Positions 16,511 to 25,573 of a stretch of 32,998 nt of DNA are shown one piece after another. A model generated the notes under the pieces. The model saw only the letters and a program-made list of their open reading frames with translations, ran no database searches and was not told where the DNA came from. The position numbers and the translations under genes were made by a program. How positions within the stretch are numbered: position 1 is the first letter of the stretch; the number at the start of each line of letters is the position of its first letter. The stretch comes from Chloroflexota bacterium (GTDB lineage: Bacteria; Chloroflexota; Anaerolineae; Aggregatilineales; Phototrophicaceae). Location of the stretch: NCBI GenBank assembly GCA_011523515.1, contig WTGO01000028.1:1-32998 (forward strand). Direction: 5' to 3'.

Positions 16511-16718
16511 TCGCTGACTCCCGCTTCGTAGGATGGAACCAAACCGCCACGCCCGGCGGCAAGCCATCATCTTACCGAATCTGGCGTCGAATAACATGGT
16601 TCAGTCGCTGCGCAGCGGGGAACGCGGCGGCCCGCCAACAAACGGGTGTTTCTGCGCGCCCGAGCAGTTATAATGCTGCGCTGGCGAGGGGAGCTATTCC
16701 GCGTGTCGCCTGAGCGGG

Positions 16719-18047
16719 TTGGTATCTCGCGCAATCGATTGCGAGCGCACTTTGGCAAAGATCGACACCAGACAATCCGGCTACTGGCAGCTGATCCGCA
16801 GCAACCGGTCATTCCGCTATTTGTGGTCCGGGCAGGTCGTCAGCTTGACCGGCGACTGGTTCAACCTCATCGCCTCGGCCGCCTTGATCGCCGCATTGAC
16901 GCAATCGGGCACGGCGGTCGGCGGGCTATTTGTGGTGCGCATGCTGGCGCCATTTCTGGTCAGCCCAATCGCCGGCGTGGTGGCCGATCGCTACAATCGC
17001 CGCGCCATCGTCATCAGCACCGATGTCCTGCGCTGCTTCGTCGTACTTGGTTACATCCTGGTGCGGGAGCCGCAGCATGTCTGGCTGATCTACGTGCTGA
17101 TGGCGATTCAAAGCGCCTCGCAAGGTTTCTATTTCCCGGCCTGGAACGCCATCCTGCCCGATATCACCAAACCGCACGAGCTGGGCGTCGCCAACGCGCT
17201 ATCGTCAGCCACCTGGTCGGTGATGCTGGCTTTCGGCGCTGCGCTGGGCGGTCTGGTCTCGGGCGTGGTGGGGGTCTATCCGGCCTTCGTGATCGACGCC
17301 TGCACATTTTTGGCGAGCGCGCTCATCTTGCTGCGCATGCCTTATCAGTCGCAGTTGAAGGGCGACCGCGACCAATCCATCATGGCCGGCATCCGGCAGT
17401 ATCTGTACGGACTGGGTTACTTGCGCCGGCATATCGACACCTTCTCCATCGCCATCCACAAAGGCGTACTGGGTTTGCTGGTCATCGGCTTCTACCAGGT
17501 CATACAGGTCGCGATTGCCGAGCGTTACTTCCCCATTGGCGAGGGCGGCAGCATCAGCCTGGGCTTGATCTACGTCATGTCGGGCATCGGCTCCGGCATT
17601 AGTCCCATTCTGGGGCGCAACTGGGCGCGCGATCGCGACCGGCATCTGCGGCTGGCGATCGCGCTGGGCTACGTATTCTCGCTCGCGGGATTCATCGTGT
17701 CGGCGACCTTGATCTCGTTCCCGGTCATCCTTTTCGGCGCCTTTTTGCGCGGCATCGGCGGCGGCTTGATCTGGGTGCTGGGCACGCAGTTGCTGCTGCA
17801 GATCGTGCCCAATCAAGTGCGGGGACGGGTCTTTTCCACCGAATTCGCCTTGTACACGCTGTTTTCGGCGGTCGCGTCCGGCACGACCGGCTGGCTGATC
17901 GACACCTCGCTGGGCGTGAGCGGCGTACTGCTGCTGGGCTGCGCGCTGCTGATCATCCCGATCACGCTGTGGCTGCTGTGGATCTATTTCGGCAAGCGCG
18001 ACATCGTGACGGCAGGCTTGAGCGCCACAACGCGACCCAATCATTGA
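16719..18047 (+). CDS. MFS transporter, MFS_3/enterobactin-exporter-like
   Basis: An integral membrane protein of about 442 residues with about twelve hydrophobic segments, resembling the MFS_3 group (EntS-like efflux permeases). The first segments read FRYLWSGQVVSLTGDWFN, typical of this group. The loop GVVADRYNRR between segments 2 and 3 matches the MFS signature GxxxDRxxRR, and NAILPDI follows segment 4. The start is uncertain: the frame offers TTG at 16719 or TTG at 16752 before the conserved region, and no ATG. The substrate is unknown. It is probably a drug, siderophore or metabolite exporter. Downstream genes on the same strand may be co-transcribed (73-base gap). Confidence 0.87.
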   Translation: MVSRAIDCERTLAKIDTRQSGYWQLIRSNRSFRYLWSGQVVSLTGDWFNLIASAALIAALTQSGTAVGGLFVVRMLAPFLVSPIAGVVADRYNRRAIVISTDVLRCFVVLGYILVREPQHVWLIYVLMAIQSASQGFYFPAWNAILPDITKPHELGVANALSSATWSVMLAFGAALGGLVSGVVGVYPAFVIDACTFLASALILLRMPYQSQLKGDRDQSIMAGIRQYLYGLGYLRRHIDTFSIAIHKGVLGLLVIGFYQVIQVAIAERYFPIGEGGSISLGLIYVMSGIGSGISPILGRNWARDRDRHLRLAIALGYVFSLAGFIVSATLISFPVILFGAFLRGIGGGLIWVLGTQLLLQIVPNQVRGRVFSTEFALYTLFSAVASGTTGWLIDTSLGVSGVLLLGCALLIIPITLWLLWIYFGKRDIVTAGLSATTRPNH

Positions 18048-18120
18048 ACATCCAACTAAACGGGCATACACTCCTGCCGGGATTTCGAGTTAGCCCAAAT
18101 GCAAGTGAGCGAGGACGGAT

Positions 18121-19053
18121 ATGAAAATTCGAGGCATCGTACCACCGATGGCGACGCCCTTTCGCGCGGACGAATCGATCGACGAAGCGTCGCTGCGCGC
18201 GGAAGTCGAATACTTGATCAGCGCGGCCGGCGCGCACGGCCTGGCGGTGGGCGGCAGCACGGGCGAAGGACACACCTTAACGACCGATGAATTGCGCCGC
18301 ATCGTTGGCGCGGCGATTGATGTGGCGGATGGCCGCGTCCCGGTCATCGCCGGCATCATCGTCGACAGCACGCGGCAGGCGCTGGAAAAGGCGCGGGCCT
18401 TGGCCGACCTTGAAGTCGCCGCCTTGCAAGTGACGCCGGTGCATTATCTCTTCCGCCCCTCGGACGAAACCATGTTCGCGCACTTCGCGAAGCTGGCCGA
18501 CCACGCCGCTCAGCCGGTCATGGTCTACAATGTCGTGCCCTGGTCCTACTGCTCGCCGGCCCTGCTCAACCGCATGATGCGTCAGATTCCCGGCTTGATC
18601 GGCGTCAAACAGAGCGCGGGCGATCTCAAGCTGCTGGCCGATTTGCTGATGTCATCGGCCGATGCCGGCGTGATCATGTCGGCGGTGGACGCCCTGCTCT
18701 ATCCCTCGTTCGCCCTGGGCGCGCACGGCGCCATCGCGGCCATACTGACAGCCGCGCCCGAGCTCTGCGTCAAGCTGTGGGATCAAGCGCGGGCGGGCGA
18801 TCATGCCGGCGCGCTGGAAACGCACCTCAAGCTGCTGCCGATCTGGAATGCCGTCATGGACGAGAACAGCAACCTGCCGGCCAACGTCAAGACCGCGCTG
18901 GCCATGCAAGGTCGGCCGGCCGGCGTACCGCGCATGCCCATGCCGGCGAGCTCGGATGAGCAGCGCGCGGCGATCGAAGCGGCGTTGCAGGCGGCGGGGA
19001 TGCTCTCAGGCGCTCAACCATCACCTCTTGGGATCAACGAATTGAGTCAATAA
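18121..19053 (+). CDS. DapA-superfamily aldolase/lyase
   Basis: A 310-residue class I aldolase of the dihydrodipicolinate synthase/N-acetylneuraminate lyase superfamily. It has the substrate-carboxylate loop GGSTGEG (44-50), the catalytic Tyr136 in VYNVVP and the Schiff-base Lys163 in GVKQSAGD. The fold and catalytic residues are intact. The active-site loop GSTGEG and the sugar-metabolism neighbourhood suggest a sugar-acid or keto-acid aldolase or dehydratase rather than lysine biosynthesis, but specificity cannot be read from sequence. The start ATG has GAGGACGG upstream. It is followed 23 bases later by an SDR gene on the same strand, which suggests a shared transcript. Confidence 0.87.
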   Translation: MKIRGIVPPMATPFRADESIDEASLRAEVEYLISAAGAHGLAVGGSTGEGHTLTTDELRRIVGAAIDVADGRVPVIAGIIVDSTRQALEKARALADLEVAALQVTPVHYLFRPSDETMFAHFAKLADHAAQPVMVYNVVPWSYCSPALLNRMMRQIPGLIGVKQSAGDLKLLADLLMSSADAGVIMSAVDALLYPSFALGAHGAIAAILTAAPELCVKLWDQARAGDHAGALETHLKLLPIWNAVMDENSNLPANVKTALAMQGRPAGVPRMPMPASSDEQRAAIEAALQAAGMLSGAQPSPLGINELSQ

Positions 19054-19076
19054 TCGGCTCAAAGAGAGGGGAAGGC

Positions 19077-20036
19077 ATGCCAAAGACACTTAAATGTGAT
19101 TCACAGCTTCTGCGGAAAGACTTGAGCGGTCGTGTTTATGTCGTAACCGGCGCGAACTCGGGTACGGGTTTGGCCACCAGCCGTCAGCTCGTCCGCCAAG
19201 GCGCTCATGTCGTTGGCGCTTGCCGGCGGGTTAGCGCGGGAGAAACAGTCTTCGCTGATTTTGCCCGTCTGCCGGGCTCCGCTGAAATCATGCAGCTGGA
19301 CTTGGCCAGCCTGGCTTCGGTGCGGCAATTTTCCATCGACTTCCTCGGCAAACACAAGCGGCTGGATGGTCTGATCAATAATGCCGGGCTGGTTACATCG
19401 GAAGGACGAACGGAAGATGGCTTTGAAATCCAGTTTGGAACCAATCATCTGGGGCATTTTCTGCTGACAGAACTGTTACTCGAAATCTTGAAAGCCAGCG
19501 CGCCAGCGCGCATCGTCTGCCTGTCGAGCGTTGTTCACGCCGGGCGCGGCAGTCAAGCCGTCTCCATCGATTTTGATGACTTGCACTATGAGCGCAAGCC
19601 CTACAGCGCTATGGCGGCTTACGCGCAATCCAAGCTGGCGAATATCCTGCATGCGCGAGAACTCGCCGGCCGCCTGGACGGGACGGATGTCACCGCCTAC
19701 TCGGTCCATCCGGGCTGGATTCGCTCGAATTTCGGCGCGGAGGTTATGCCGGGCTGGCTGCGCGGCGCGATGAACCTGGCGCTGCGACCCTTCAGCGGAT
19801 TACTGGGCATCATGTCGCCCGAAGACGGCGCGCAGACGACGTTGCACTGCCTGCTGGACGATGACGCGCCCACGCACAATGGCGCCTATTTCAGCCAGAA
19901 CAGCATTCTTTATCCCAAACGCGAGCATCGAGCGGGCGGCTGGCCCATGCGCTCGCCCAATCCCAACGCGCGGGGCGAGGCGCTGGCGAAAAGGCTGTAC
20001 GATGTCAGCAGCGAGCTGGTGGGGCTAGGCAGTTAG
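19077..20036 (+). CDS. short-chain dehydrogenase, retinol dehydrogenase-like
   Basis: A 319-residue NAD(P)-dependent oxidoreductase of the classical SDR type, longer than the usual 250 residues and similar to the retinol dehydrogenase/WWOX-like group. Motifs: cofactor-binding TGANSGTG (24-31), NNAG (101-104), catalytic Ser around 150-151 and Tyr182-x3-Lys186 in AYAQSKLAN. HPGWIRSNF near residue 215 is the usual post-catalytic segment. The start ATG has a very strong GGGGAAGG ribosome site. It follows the DapA-like gene closely. Substrates of this group in bacteria are mostly unknown lipophilic or polyketide-like carbonyls. Confidence 0.88.
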   Translation: MPKTLKCDSQLLRKDLSGRVYVVTGANSGTGLATSRQLVRQGAHVVGACRRVSAGETVFADFARLPGSAEIMQLDLASLASVRQFSIDFLGKHKRLDGLINNAGLVTSEGRTEDGFEIQFGTNHLGHFLLTELLLEILKASAPARIVCLSSVVHAGRGSQAVSIDFDDLHYERKPYSAMAAYAQSKLANILHARELAGRLDGTDVTAYSVHPGWIRSNFGAEVMPGWLRGAMNLALRPFSGLLGIMSPEDGAQTTLHCLLDDDAPTHNGAYFSQNSILYPKREHRAGGWPMRSPNPNARGEALAKRLYDVSSELVGLGS

Positions 20037-20060
20037 CAAACACGCGCCATCCAAGCAAAA

Positions 20061-20302
20061 TGTAGGAGCGGGCTTTGGCTCGCCCGATCTGAAATTCACC
20101 ACAGAGACACAGAGGGCACAGAGGAAATTTGTAGGGGCGACACGGTGTTTCGCCCGCGCAGATCGACATGAATTCTGCGGGCGTTTAAGCGAAACACGCC
20201 CACAGTTTCCTTTAACGAGACCTGACAATTTTCCCACTTGTTAGCTGAAGCGAAGCGCTAATTCAAATTCGACCTTTGCGTTCTTTACGTCTTTGCGGCA
20301 AA
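20061..20302. repeat. mosaic of intergenic repeat modules
   Basis: The 293-base gap between two gene blocks is packed with short repeat modules and no gene. Two TGTAGGRGCG modules begin at 20061 and 20130; each folds into a hairpin (CGGGC/GCCCG and GGGCGA/TCGCCC). The 29-bp repeat copy 2 lies at 20095-20123. A larger imperfect inverted repeat has arms at 20145-20162 and 20174-20197. CTTTGCGTTCTTTACGTC (20274-20291) begins a phrase (to 20302) resembling the GCAAAG-type repeats that often accompany CACAGAG repeats in environmental genomes. Hairpins here may also terminate transcripts from both sides. Confidence 0.55.
20095..20123 (+). repeat. 29-bp dispersed intergenic repeat, copy 2
   Basis: Identical over all 29 bases to the copy at 2264-2292, about 18 kb away. 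Intergenic, within the repeat mosaic between the SDR gene and the enolase-superfamily gene. Confidence 0.85.
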
Positions 20303-20329
20303 TACGATGAAGCGGCTGCGCTTCATGCA

Positions 20330-21499
20330 TCAATCCACCGTATACCGCGCCAGCGCCTCGCGATTCAGCTCGATGCCCAGCCCCGGCTTCTGCGGCAATT
20401 GAATCTCGCCATCGACCATCTCGATCTCGTCGGCGACTAATTCGTCGCGCAGCACTGACTCCGACAAATGCGCCGGCAGCCACTCGATGTATGGGCAGCA
20501 GGCGGTGGCGAAACCCAGGTGCGCGCTGGCGGCGATGCCGATGCCGGTCTTCCAGCAGTGCGGCACGATCAGGCGTCCGTAATCCGCCGCCAGTTGGGCT
20601 ACTTTGCGCGCTTCAGTAAAACCGCCGACGCGCCCGACATCGGGCTGCAAGACATCCAGCTTGCCGCGATGCGCCAAGTCTAAAAATTCCCAATGCGTGT
20701 TCTGCCATTCGCCGGCGGCGATGCGAATCGGCGAATGGTCGCAAATGAAGGCGTAGCCCTCCAGGTCGTCGATATTGATGGGTGTCTCCAGGAAGAAGAG
20801 GTCGAAGGGCTCGAGCTGCTTAATCACCCTCAGCGCCGTGCGCGCGTCATCCCAGGCGTAGGCGACATCCACCATCAGCGTCATCTCGCCGCCGACAGCA
20901 TCGCGGCATTCGGCCACGATGCCGGCGATATGGTCGTCATGCTCCTGCAGGGCGTTGTGGGTGTAGGGACCGTTGATGCAGATCTCCAGCTTGGCCGCCT
21001 TGAAACCGTATCTGCGCGCTTGCAGCAGTTTGTCCTTTAGCGAGTCGCGGTATTCTTGCAGGGTATCGCCGGTGGGCAGCAGCGAGGCGTAGGGCGTGAT
21101 CGTCTCTTTGACGGCGCCGCCAAGCAGCTTGTAGATCGGCACGCCCAGCGCCTTGCCCTTGATATCCCAGAGCGCCATGTCAATCGCGCCCAGGGCGCAA
21201 ATCAGCGCGCCGCGGCGTCCGTTCATCTTCGAGCCGCTGTAGAGCTTGCGCCAGATAGCTTCCGGCTGCAGCGGGTCTTGGCCCAGCAGCATCTCTTCCA
21301 AGCCCAGACCCATGATATGCGTGCCTATCGCCTGGATGCAGGCGCGGGCGATCCAGGGGTTGACGTCCGTCTCGCCAATGCCGCTGATGCCGGCGTCGGT
21401 GTGGATTTCGACCACCAGATTGTCTTGGGCGGACGAGCAGGCTTCGGTATGGAATTCGGGCACAAGCAGAACGTGGCAGTCAATGCGAGTGATTTTCAT
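20330..21499 (-). CDS. mandelate racemase/muconate lactonizing enzyme family protein
   Basis: A 389-residue enolase-superfamily enzyme that abstracts a proton alpha to a carboxylate with Mg2+. Expected active-site residues are present: Lys167-x-x-Lys170 in KAAKLE, metal ligands Asp211 (MVDVAYAW), Glu238 (FLETP) and Glu264 (AAGEW), and His314 in VPHCWKTG as the second-barrel base. The layout fits mandelate-racemase-type sugar-acid dehydratases or cycloisomerases (galactarate, galactonate, fuconate and similar). The start ATG has AGGA eight bases upstream. It is the last gene of the transporter/glycosidase operon, so its substrate is probably a sugar acid from the imported glycoside. A repeat copy lies in the 69-base gap to the upstream gene. 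Confidence 0.9.
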   Translation of the reverse strand: MKITRIDCHVLLVPEFHTEACSSAQDNLVVEIHTDAGISGIGETDVNPWIARACIQAIGTHIMGLGLEEMLLGQDPLQPEAIWRKLYSGSKMNGRRGALICALGAIDMALWDIKGKALGVPIYKLLGGAVKETITPYASLLPTGDTLQEYRDSLKDKLLQARRYGFKAAKLEICINGPYTHNALQEHDDHIAGIVAECRDAVGGEMTLMVDVAYAWDDARTALRVIKQLEPFDLFFLETPINIDDLEGYAFICDHSPIRIAAGEWQNTHWEFLDLAHRGKLDVLQPDVGRVGGFTEARKVAQLAADYGRLIVPHCWKTGIGIAASAHLGFATACCPYIEWLPAHLSESVLRDELVADEIEMVDGEIQLPQKPGLGIELNREALARYTVD

Positions 21500-21522
21500 G
21501 ATAGGTCCTGTTATTTCTATTT

Positions 21523-21551
21523 TTCACCACAGAGGCGCAGAGGGCACAGAG
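21523..21551 (+). repeat. 29-bp dispersed intergenic repeat, copy 3
   Basis: Matches copies 1 and 2 at 27 of 29 bases (AGACACAG reads AGGCGCAG). It lies in the 69-base gap between the glycosidase and the enolase-superfamily gene, inside an apparent operon. Confidence 0.75.
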
Positions 21552-21568
21552 AAAGATAAATGCCGGTT

Positions 21569-23770
21569 TCACGACGATAACAGCAGGCAGGACAAATTGA
21601 CGCCAGCGACCCGTACAGTAATCTCATCTTTCGTCTGATTGATCAGGCTATCGCCCAGCAGATCAACCACGTCCGTGAAGCCTTCCGTACTAATCGTCTC
21701 AGTCGCCGGCTCTGGGCCGGGATTGATGAAGAACCAGGCTTGGCGCTCATCCAGGACGCGGCGGCGGCGCAGCAACGCTCCACAGCGGTCGGGCAGGACG
21801 CCGGCTGTCGCCAGCAGCGCGCTCACAAAGCGATCCGTGTCACCGTCAGCGGCTCGGTATGCCAGGGCGCTGAAGCCGAGGAAGGTGCCGATTAATACGC
21901 TTTGACCCGCCCCGACCTTGTTCAGCACGCCAACGACATCGGTCCCGTACGTCAGGATGGGTTCGCCGGCCCTGGGGCGCAAAGTCTGCTGGTAGAAGTT
22001 CGCCCGCACCTGCAACTCGGCGTATGGTCCGCAGCCCGCGAGCATCGTGGGCGGATCAAACTCGCCGAAGCGCCGCTCCTGCGGCATCCAGCGCGAGCCA
22101 GCGCCCGGCTCCTGTACCATGACCAGCTCCTGATGCCCCGCGCCGAAGAAGGCTTCTCCGTCCGCGACCAGTTGCGTCACGGTACACCAGCCGTATTTGT
22201 CCCAACGCCCCGGGCAGGCTTCCGCGACCAGCGTGCCGCCCGCGGCGACGAAGGCTTCCAGATGCCGGAAATAGTCGGCATCCAGGCTGAGCGGCATGGT
22301 CAGTATGGCTGCTTGATAATGCGACAGCGCGCCGGCAGCGACCTCATGCGCGTCGAGGAAATCGACCGGAATGCCGAGGCGCCACAGCCGCGCGTACCAG
22401 CCGCGCATATTGTAGCGATAGTGGTGGATGACATCGCCGTTGCAAGCCTGGAAGAAGTGATAATGATCCTCGTTGACCAATAGCGCCACTTGCGCGCGCG
22501 GCGGCTGTGACTGCCCGAAAAATTCGCCCTGCCGCTGAATTGCCGCGCCTATGCGGCTGACAGCTGTCATGCGCTCGCTGCTGTCGCCGGTCGGGTCTAG
22601 CAAGCCGAAGCCGTTGGCTTCTTTCCAGAAGCGCTCGACGCGATGATTCCAGAAGCTGATGCCGGTCATGCCGCCAGCCAGCCCGGCCAGCATCCAAATG
22701 CGCAGGTCGTTGGGCGTCGGCACCCGGCCATAGTGCAGCGAAGTCGAGATCGGCCCGCCCTGGAACTCGGCGCCCCAGAGCGCGCGATCGCGGCCGTTAT
22801 TGCCGCGCGCCAGATCGGTGCAGAGCATCATTTCTTCCCAGATTTCGTAGCGCAGCGCCGCGTCTTCGCTCGCCACCGGATCATCCCAAGGGTGGCCGTT
22901 GTTCCATTTGGGGTAGTTGCTGGTTCCGTAGAAGTCGCCCGTCCGCGCCCAGCGCCATTCCGCGCCGGAGCCAATTCGCGGCGTATCGGCATGGCTGAAG
23001 ACCGGGCGCTGGTAGGGATCGTTGTCGCGCAGCGCCTGTGTCTTGAATGCCAATTGGCGCGTCATAGTGACATCGTCCATGAAGTAGCGCCAGTCGATGA
23101 AAGGCGCCAGCGGCTCTTCGCGGCGCGGCGGCTCGACCTCGTCCCAGTCGGCGTAATTGATCCGCCAGGTCGCGTTCAGCTTGGACAGCGTACCGTATTT
23201 CTCACGCAGCCATTCGCGGAAGCGCGCCAGGGTATGCGGACAATAGCAAAAGCCCAGCTTCCCGGCGGTATTGGGCCAGAAGCCGATCTCCTGAAATGTA
23301 TTCCAGGCCCAGATATTCTGGTACTGGCCGAGCGTCCGCGCCAGCTCGGCGATGAAGCGAGTCGCCGCCGCGCGCACGCCCGGATGATCCCAGCAGGGGC
23401 CGGGCTTGCCGTCCATGGGAATGGTGTACTGCGTCGGTTGATTGTGCCGGCGGCCGTCGCTGTAGACGAAATGGCAATCGGGAAATTTGCGCCAGATCCA
23501 GGCCGGCGCTTGCTCCATGGTCAAGCCGAGATAGACGCCCAGGTCCAGTTCGTCGGCGCGCCGCGCCACCTGCTCGACGCGCGAGAAATCGCAGACGCCT
23601 TCGCGGCTCTCGTCGGCGGACCAGTGCTCCTGGATCTTGATCATGTTGAAGCCGTAGCGCTTCAGTAAAGGCAGATCGCGCAGGACGCCGTCCAGGTCGA
23701 GGCAAGGCTCGCGGTAAACATGCGTGCTGAAAGGGAATAGGCTGGCGCCGAATATGGGTTTGACGCTCAT
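21569..23770 (-). CDS. GH42-like beta-galactosidase/glycosidase
   Basis: A 733-residue glycoside hydrolase resembling family 42 (TIM barrel, then a beta-galactosidase-type trimerisation domain and a small C-terminal domain). The N-terminal region GASLFPF...YGFNMIKIQEHWSADE matches the GH42 barrel start. The likely acid/base is Glu161 in WNTFQEIGFW and the likely nucleophile is Glu335 in LWGAEFQGG. WNT-FQE replaces the more usual W-x-x-DNE, so it is a divergent member. There is no signal peptide, so it acts on imported oligosaccharide in the cytosol. The start ATG has AAGGAG seven bases upstream, lying within the end of the permease gene three bases away, which points to coupled translation. 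The sugar specificity is not certain; beta-galactoside or alpha-L-arabinopyranoside is typical. Confidence 0.88.
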   Translation of the reverse strand: MSVKPIFGASLFPFSTHVYREPCLDLDGVLRDLPLLKRYGFNMIKIQEHWSADESREGVCDFSRVEQVARRADELDLGVYLGLTMEQAPAWIWRKFPDCHFVYSDGRRHNQPTQYTIPMDGKPGPCWDHPGVRAAATRFIAELARTLGQYQNIWAWNTFQEIGFWPNTAGKLGFCYCPHTLARFREWLREKYGTLSKLNATWRINYADWDEVEPPRREEPLAPFIDWRYFMDDVTMTRQLAFKTQALRDNDPYQRPVFSHADTPRIGSGAEWRWARTGDFYGTSNYPKWNNGHPWDDPVASEDAALRYEIWEEMMLCTDLARGNNGRDRALWGAEFQGGPISTSLHYGRVPTPNDLRIWMLAGLAGGMTGISFWNHRVERFWKEANGFGLLDPTGDSSERMTAVSRIGAAIQRQGEFFGQSQPPRAQVALLVNEDHYHFFQACNGDVIHHYRYNMRGWYARLWRLGIPVDFLDAHEVAAGALSHYQAAILTMPLSLDADYFRHLEAFVAAGGTLVAEACPGRWDKYGWCTVTQLVADGEAFFGAGHQELVMVQEPGAGSRWMPQERRFGEFDPPTMLAGCGPYAELQVRANFYQQTLRPRAGEPILTYGTDVVGVLNKVGAGQSVLIGTFLGFSALAYRAADGDTDRFVSALLATAGVLPDRCGALLRRRRVLDERQAWFFINPGPEPATETISTEGFTDVVDLLGDSLINQTKDEITVRVAGVNLSCLLLSS

Positions 23771-23773
23771 CAG

Positions 23774-24655
23774 CTACTCCTTAACCGCGCCCAGCTTGAT
23801 GCCCGAGATGAAATAGCGCTGCAGGAAGGGATAAACGACCAGTATGGGCACAGTCGCCACGACGATCTGGGCGCCGCGGATCGCTCGGTCGGAAAGCCGC
23901 TGCAGATCGCGCGGGTCGATGCCCACATTGGTCAAATCCAACTCTACCACCACTGTGCGCAAGAAGGTCTGCATGGGATAGTTGGCGGCGTCGGTCATGT
24001 AAATCAAGCCATCAAACCAGGCGTTCCAGTGGTTGACCGCTGCGAACAGGGTCAAGGTGGCGATGGCCGGCAGCGAGAGCGGAATATAGATATGCCAGAG
24101 CACCCGCCAATGCGAAGCGCCATCGATCACCGCCGATTCTTCCAGCTCTTTTGGCACGCTGCGGAAGAAATTCATCATCAGAATAACACTGAAGATGGGC
24201 ACGGCGTTGGGCAGAATCAGCGCGCCCAAAGTGTTCAGCAGCCCGAGACCGCGCACGACCAGGAAGGTGGGGATCAAGCCGCCGTCGAAGAGCATGGCAA
24301 AAACGAAAAACCAGATGAAAATCGTGCGCCCTTTGAATACCCGCGGCGTCTTGGACAAGGGATATGCCGTCAGTATGATCAAAACCATGTTCAAGCTCGT
24401 GCCGGTCAAAACGCGCGCGACCGAGATAAAGAAGGAGCGCAGGAATGTGCGCGAACCCATCACCTCCTGATAATTGTCCAGCGTGAAGTCGATCGGCCAA
24501 AACGATACGAATCCGGCCGTCGCCGGCGCCCGCCCGCTAAGCGAGACAGCGAAAATATGCGCCATCGGCGCCAGGCAGAGCAAGGCGAAGAGAGCCAGGA
24601 AGACATAGTTGCAGCTATCAAAAAGGCGGCTGAACCAACCTCTGTCGCGAATCAT
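23774..24655 (-). CDS. carbohydrate ABC transporter permease, LplC/YtcP-like
   Basis: A 293-residue inner-membrane permease of the CUT1 family with about six membrane segments. The cytoplasmic ATPase-contact (EAA) loop reads ESAVIDGASHWRVLWHIYIP. The C-terminus SGIKLGAVKE is typical of the LplC/YtcP group, which takes up complex oligosaccharides such as rhamnogalacturonan or alginate fragments. The start ATG uses an AGGAG that overlaps the TAG stop of the upstream permease (TAGGAG), so the two are tightly coupled. It pairs with the LplB-like permease to form the channel. No ABC ATPase is encoded in the cluster; CUT1 systems often share an MsmX-type ATPase encoded elsewhere. Confidence 0.93.
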   Translation of the reverse strand: MIRDRGWFSRLFDSCNYVFLALFALLCLAPMAHIFAVSLSGRAPATAGFVSFWPIDFTLDNYQEVMGSRTFLRSFFISVARVLTGTSLNMVLIILTAYPLSKTPRVFKGRTIFIWFFVFAMLFDGGLIPTFLVVRGLGLLNTLGALILPNAVPIFSVILMMNFFRSVPKELEESAVIDGASHWRVLWHIYIPLSLPAIATLTLFAAVNHWNAWFDGLIYMTDAANYPMQTFLRTVVVELDLTNVGIDPRDLQRLSDRAIRGAQIVVATVPILVVYPFLQRYFISGIKLGAVKE

Positions 24656-24665
24656 GCGCCCGCTC

Positions 24666-25565
24666 CTATAAGATGCGATAGCCGGCGTAGCGATCGGCCA
24701 GATAATAAGAAGATACGATTAGGAAAAAACCGATGAAGGATTTGAACAAACCCACCGCCCCCGCCAGGCTGTATTGCGCCGAGACGATGCCATGGCGGTA
24801 CACGTAGGTGTCGATGATATCGCCGGTGCGGTAGACGGCCGGGCTGTAAAGCGTCAGGATCTGCTCGAAGCCGGCTTGCAAGACATCGCCCAAACTGAGC
24901 GCCGCCAGCAGCACAATCGTCGGCCGAATGCCCGGCAAAGTGACATGCCAGATGCGGCGGAAACGCCCGGCGCCGTCGATCGCGGCCGCCTCGTGCAAGG
25001 TTGGGTTGATCGCTGTCAGCGCCGCCAGATAGACGATGGTCGAGAAGCCGACATTCTTCCAGAAGCCCGACAGAATCACCGTGCCGCGGAACCAGGAGTT
25101 GCTGCCCAAAAACAACTGGCGCTCCCCGCCAAGACTGACGATGGCTTGATTGAGGATGCCGTAGGGCGCCAGTATATCCAGCAGAATTCCGCCCAATACG
25201 ATCCAGGAGAGAAAATGCGGCAAATAGACCAGCGTTTGTATCGTGCGGCGGAAGAGGATGCGGCGCGCCTCATTCAGCAGCAGCGCCAGAATAATCGCCC
25301 CGATCTGATCGGCGCCGATCTTGGCGACCGCGATCAGCACAGTGTTGCCCAGGACACGCCCGAACTCCGCAAAAGCGAACAGACGCTCGAAGTTCTCCCA
25401 ACCGACCCAGGGCGAATTGAGGAAACCCTTGGCCAGGCTATAGTCCTGAAAAGCGATGACGATGCCATACATCGGGTAATAGCGGAATAACAGCACGAAG
25501 ATCACGCCCGGCACGATCATTACGTATAGGGGCCAAGCCCGTTTCATGTATTGCTTGAAGGCCAT
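24666..25565 (-). CDS. carbohydrate ABC transporter permease, LplB/YteP-like
   Basis: A 299-residue CUT1 permease with about six membrane segments. The N-terminal segment YVMIVPGVIFVLLFRYYPMYGIVIAF and the EAA loop EAAAIDGAGRFRRIWHVTLP are typical of the LplB/YteP group. The start is set at 25565 (MAFKQYMKR) because the twelve upstream codons fall in the GC-rich hairpin repeat at 25574-25617 and are not protein-like. It forms the channel with the next gene. The 192-base gap to the upstream binding-protein gene holds two strong hairpins. Confidence 0.92.
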   Translation of the reverse strand: MAFKQYMKRAWPLYVMIVPGVIFVLLFRYYPMYGIVIAFQDYSLAKGFLNSPWVGWENFERLFAFAEFGRVLGNTVLIAVAKIGADQIGAIILALLLNEARRILFRRTIQTLVYLPHFLSWIVLGGILLDILAPYGILNQAIVSLGGERQLFLGSNSWFRGTVILSGFWKNVGFSTIVYLAALTAINPTLHEAAAIDGAGRFRRIWHVTLPGIRPTIVLLAALSLGDVLQAGFEQILTLYSPAVYRTGDIIDTYVYRHGIVSAQYSLAGAVGLFKSFIGFFLIVSSYYLADRYAGYRIL

Positions 25566-25573
25566 GCAGGTTA

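Noticed and set aside
18121..19053. Calling this gene dapA for lysine biosynthesis
   Set aside because: The superfamily is clear, but the context is catabolic and the loop GGSTGEG does not single out dihydrodipicolinate synthase.
2264..21551. 29-bp repeats as CRISPR repeats
   Set aside because: Only three copies, separated by kilobases, with no regular spacers and no cas genes.
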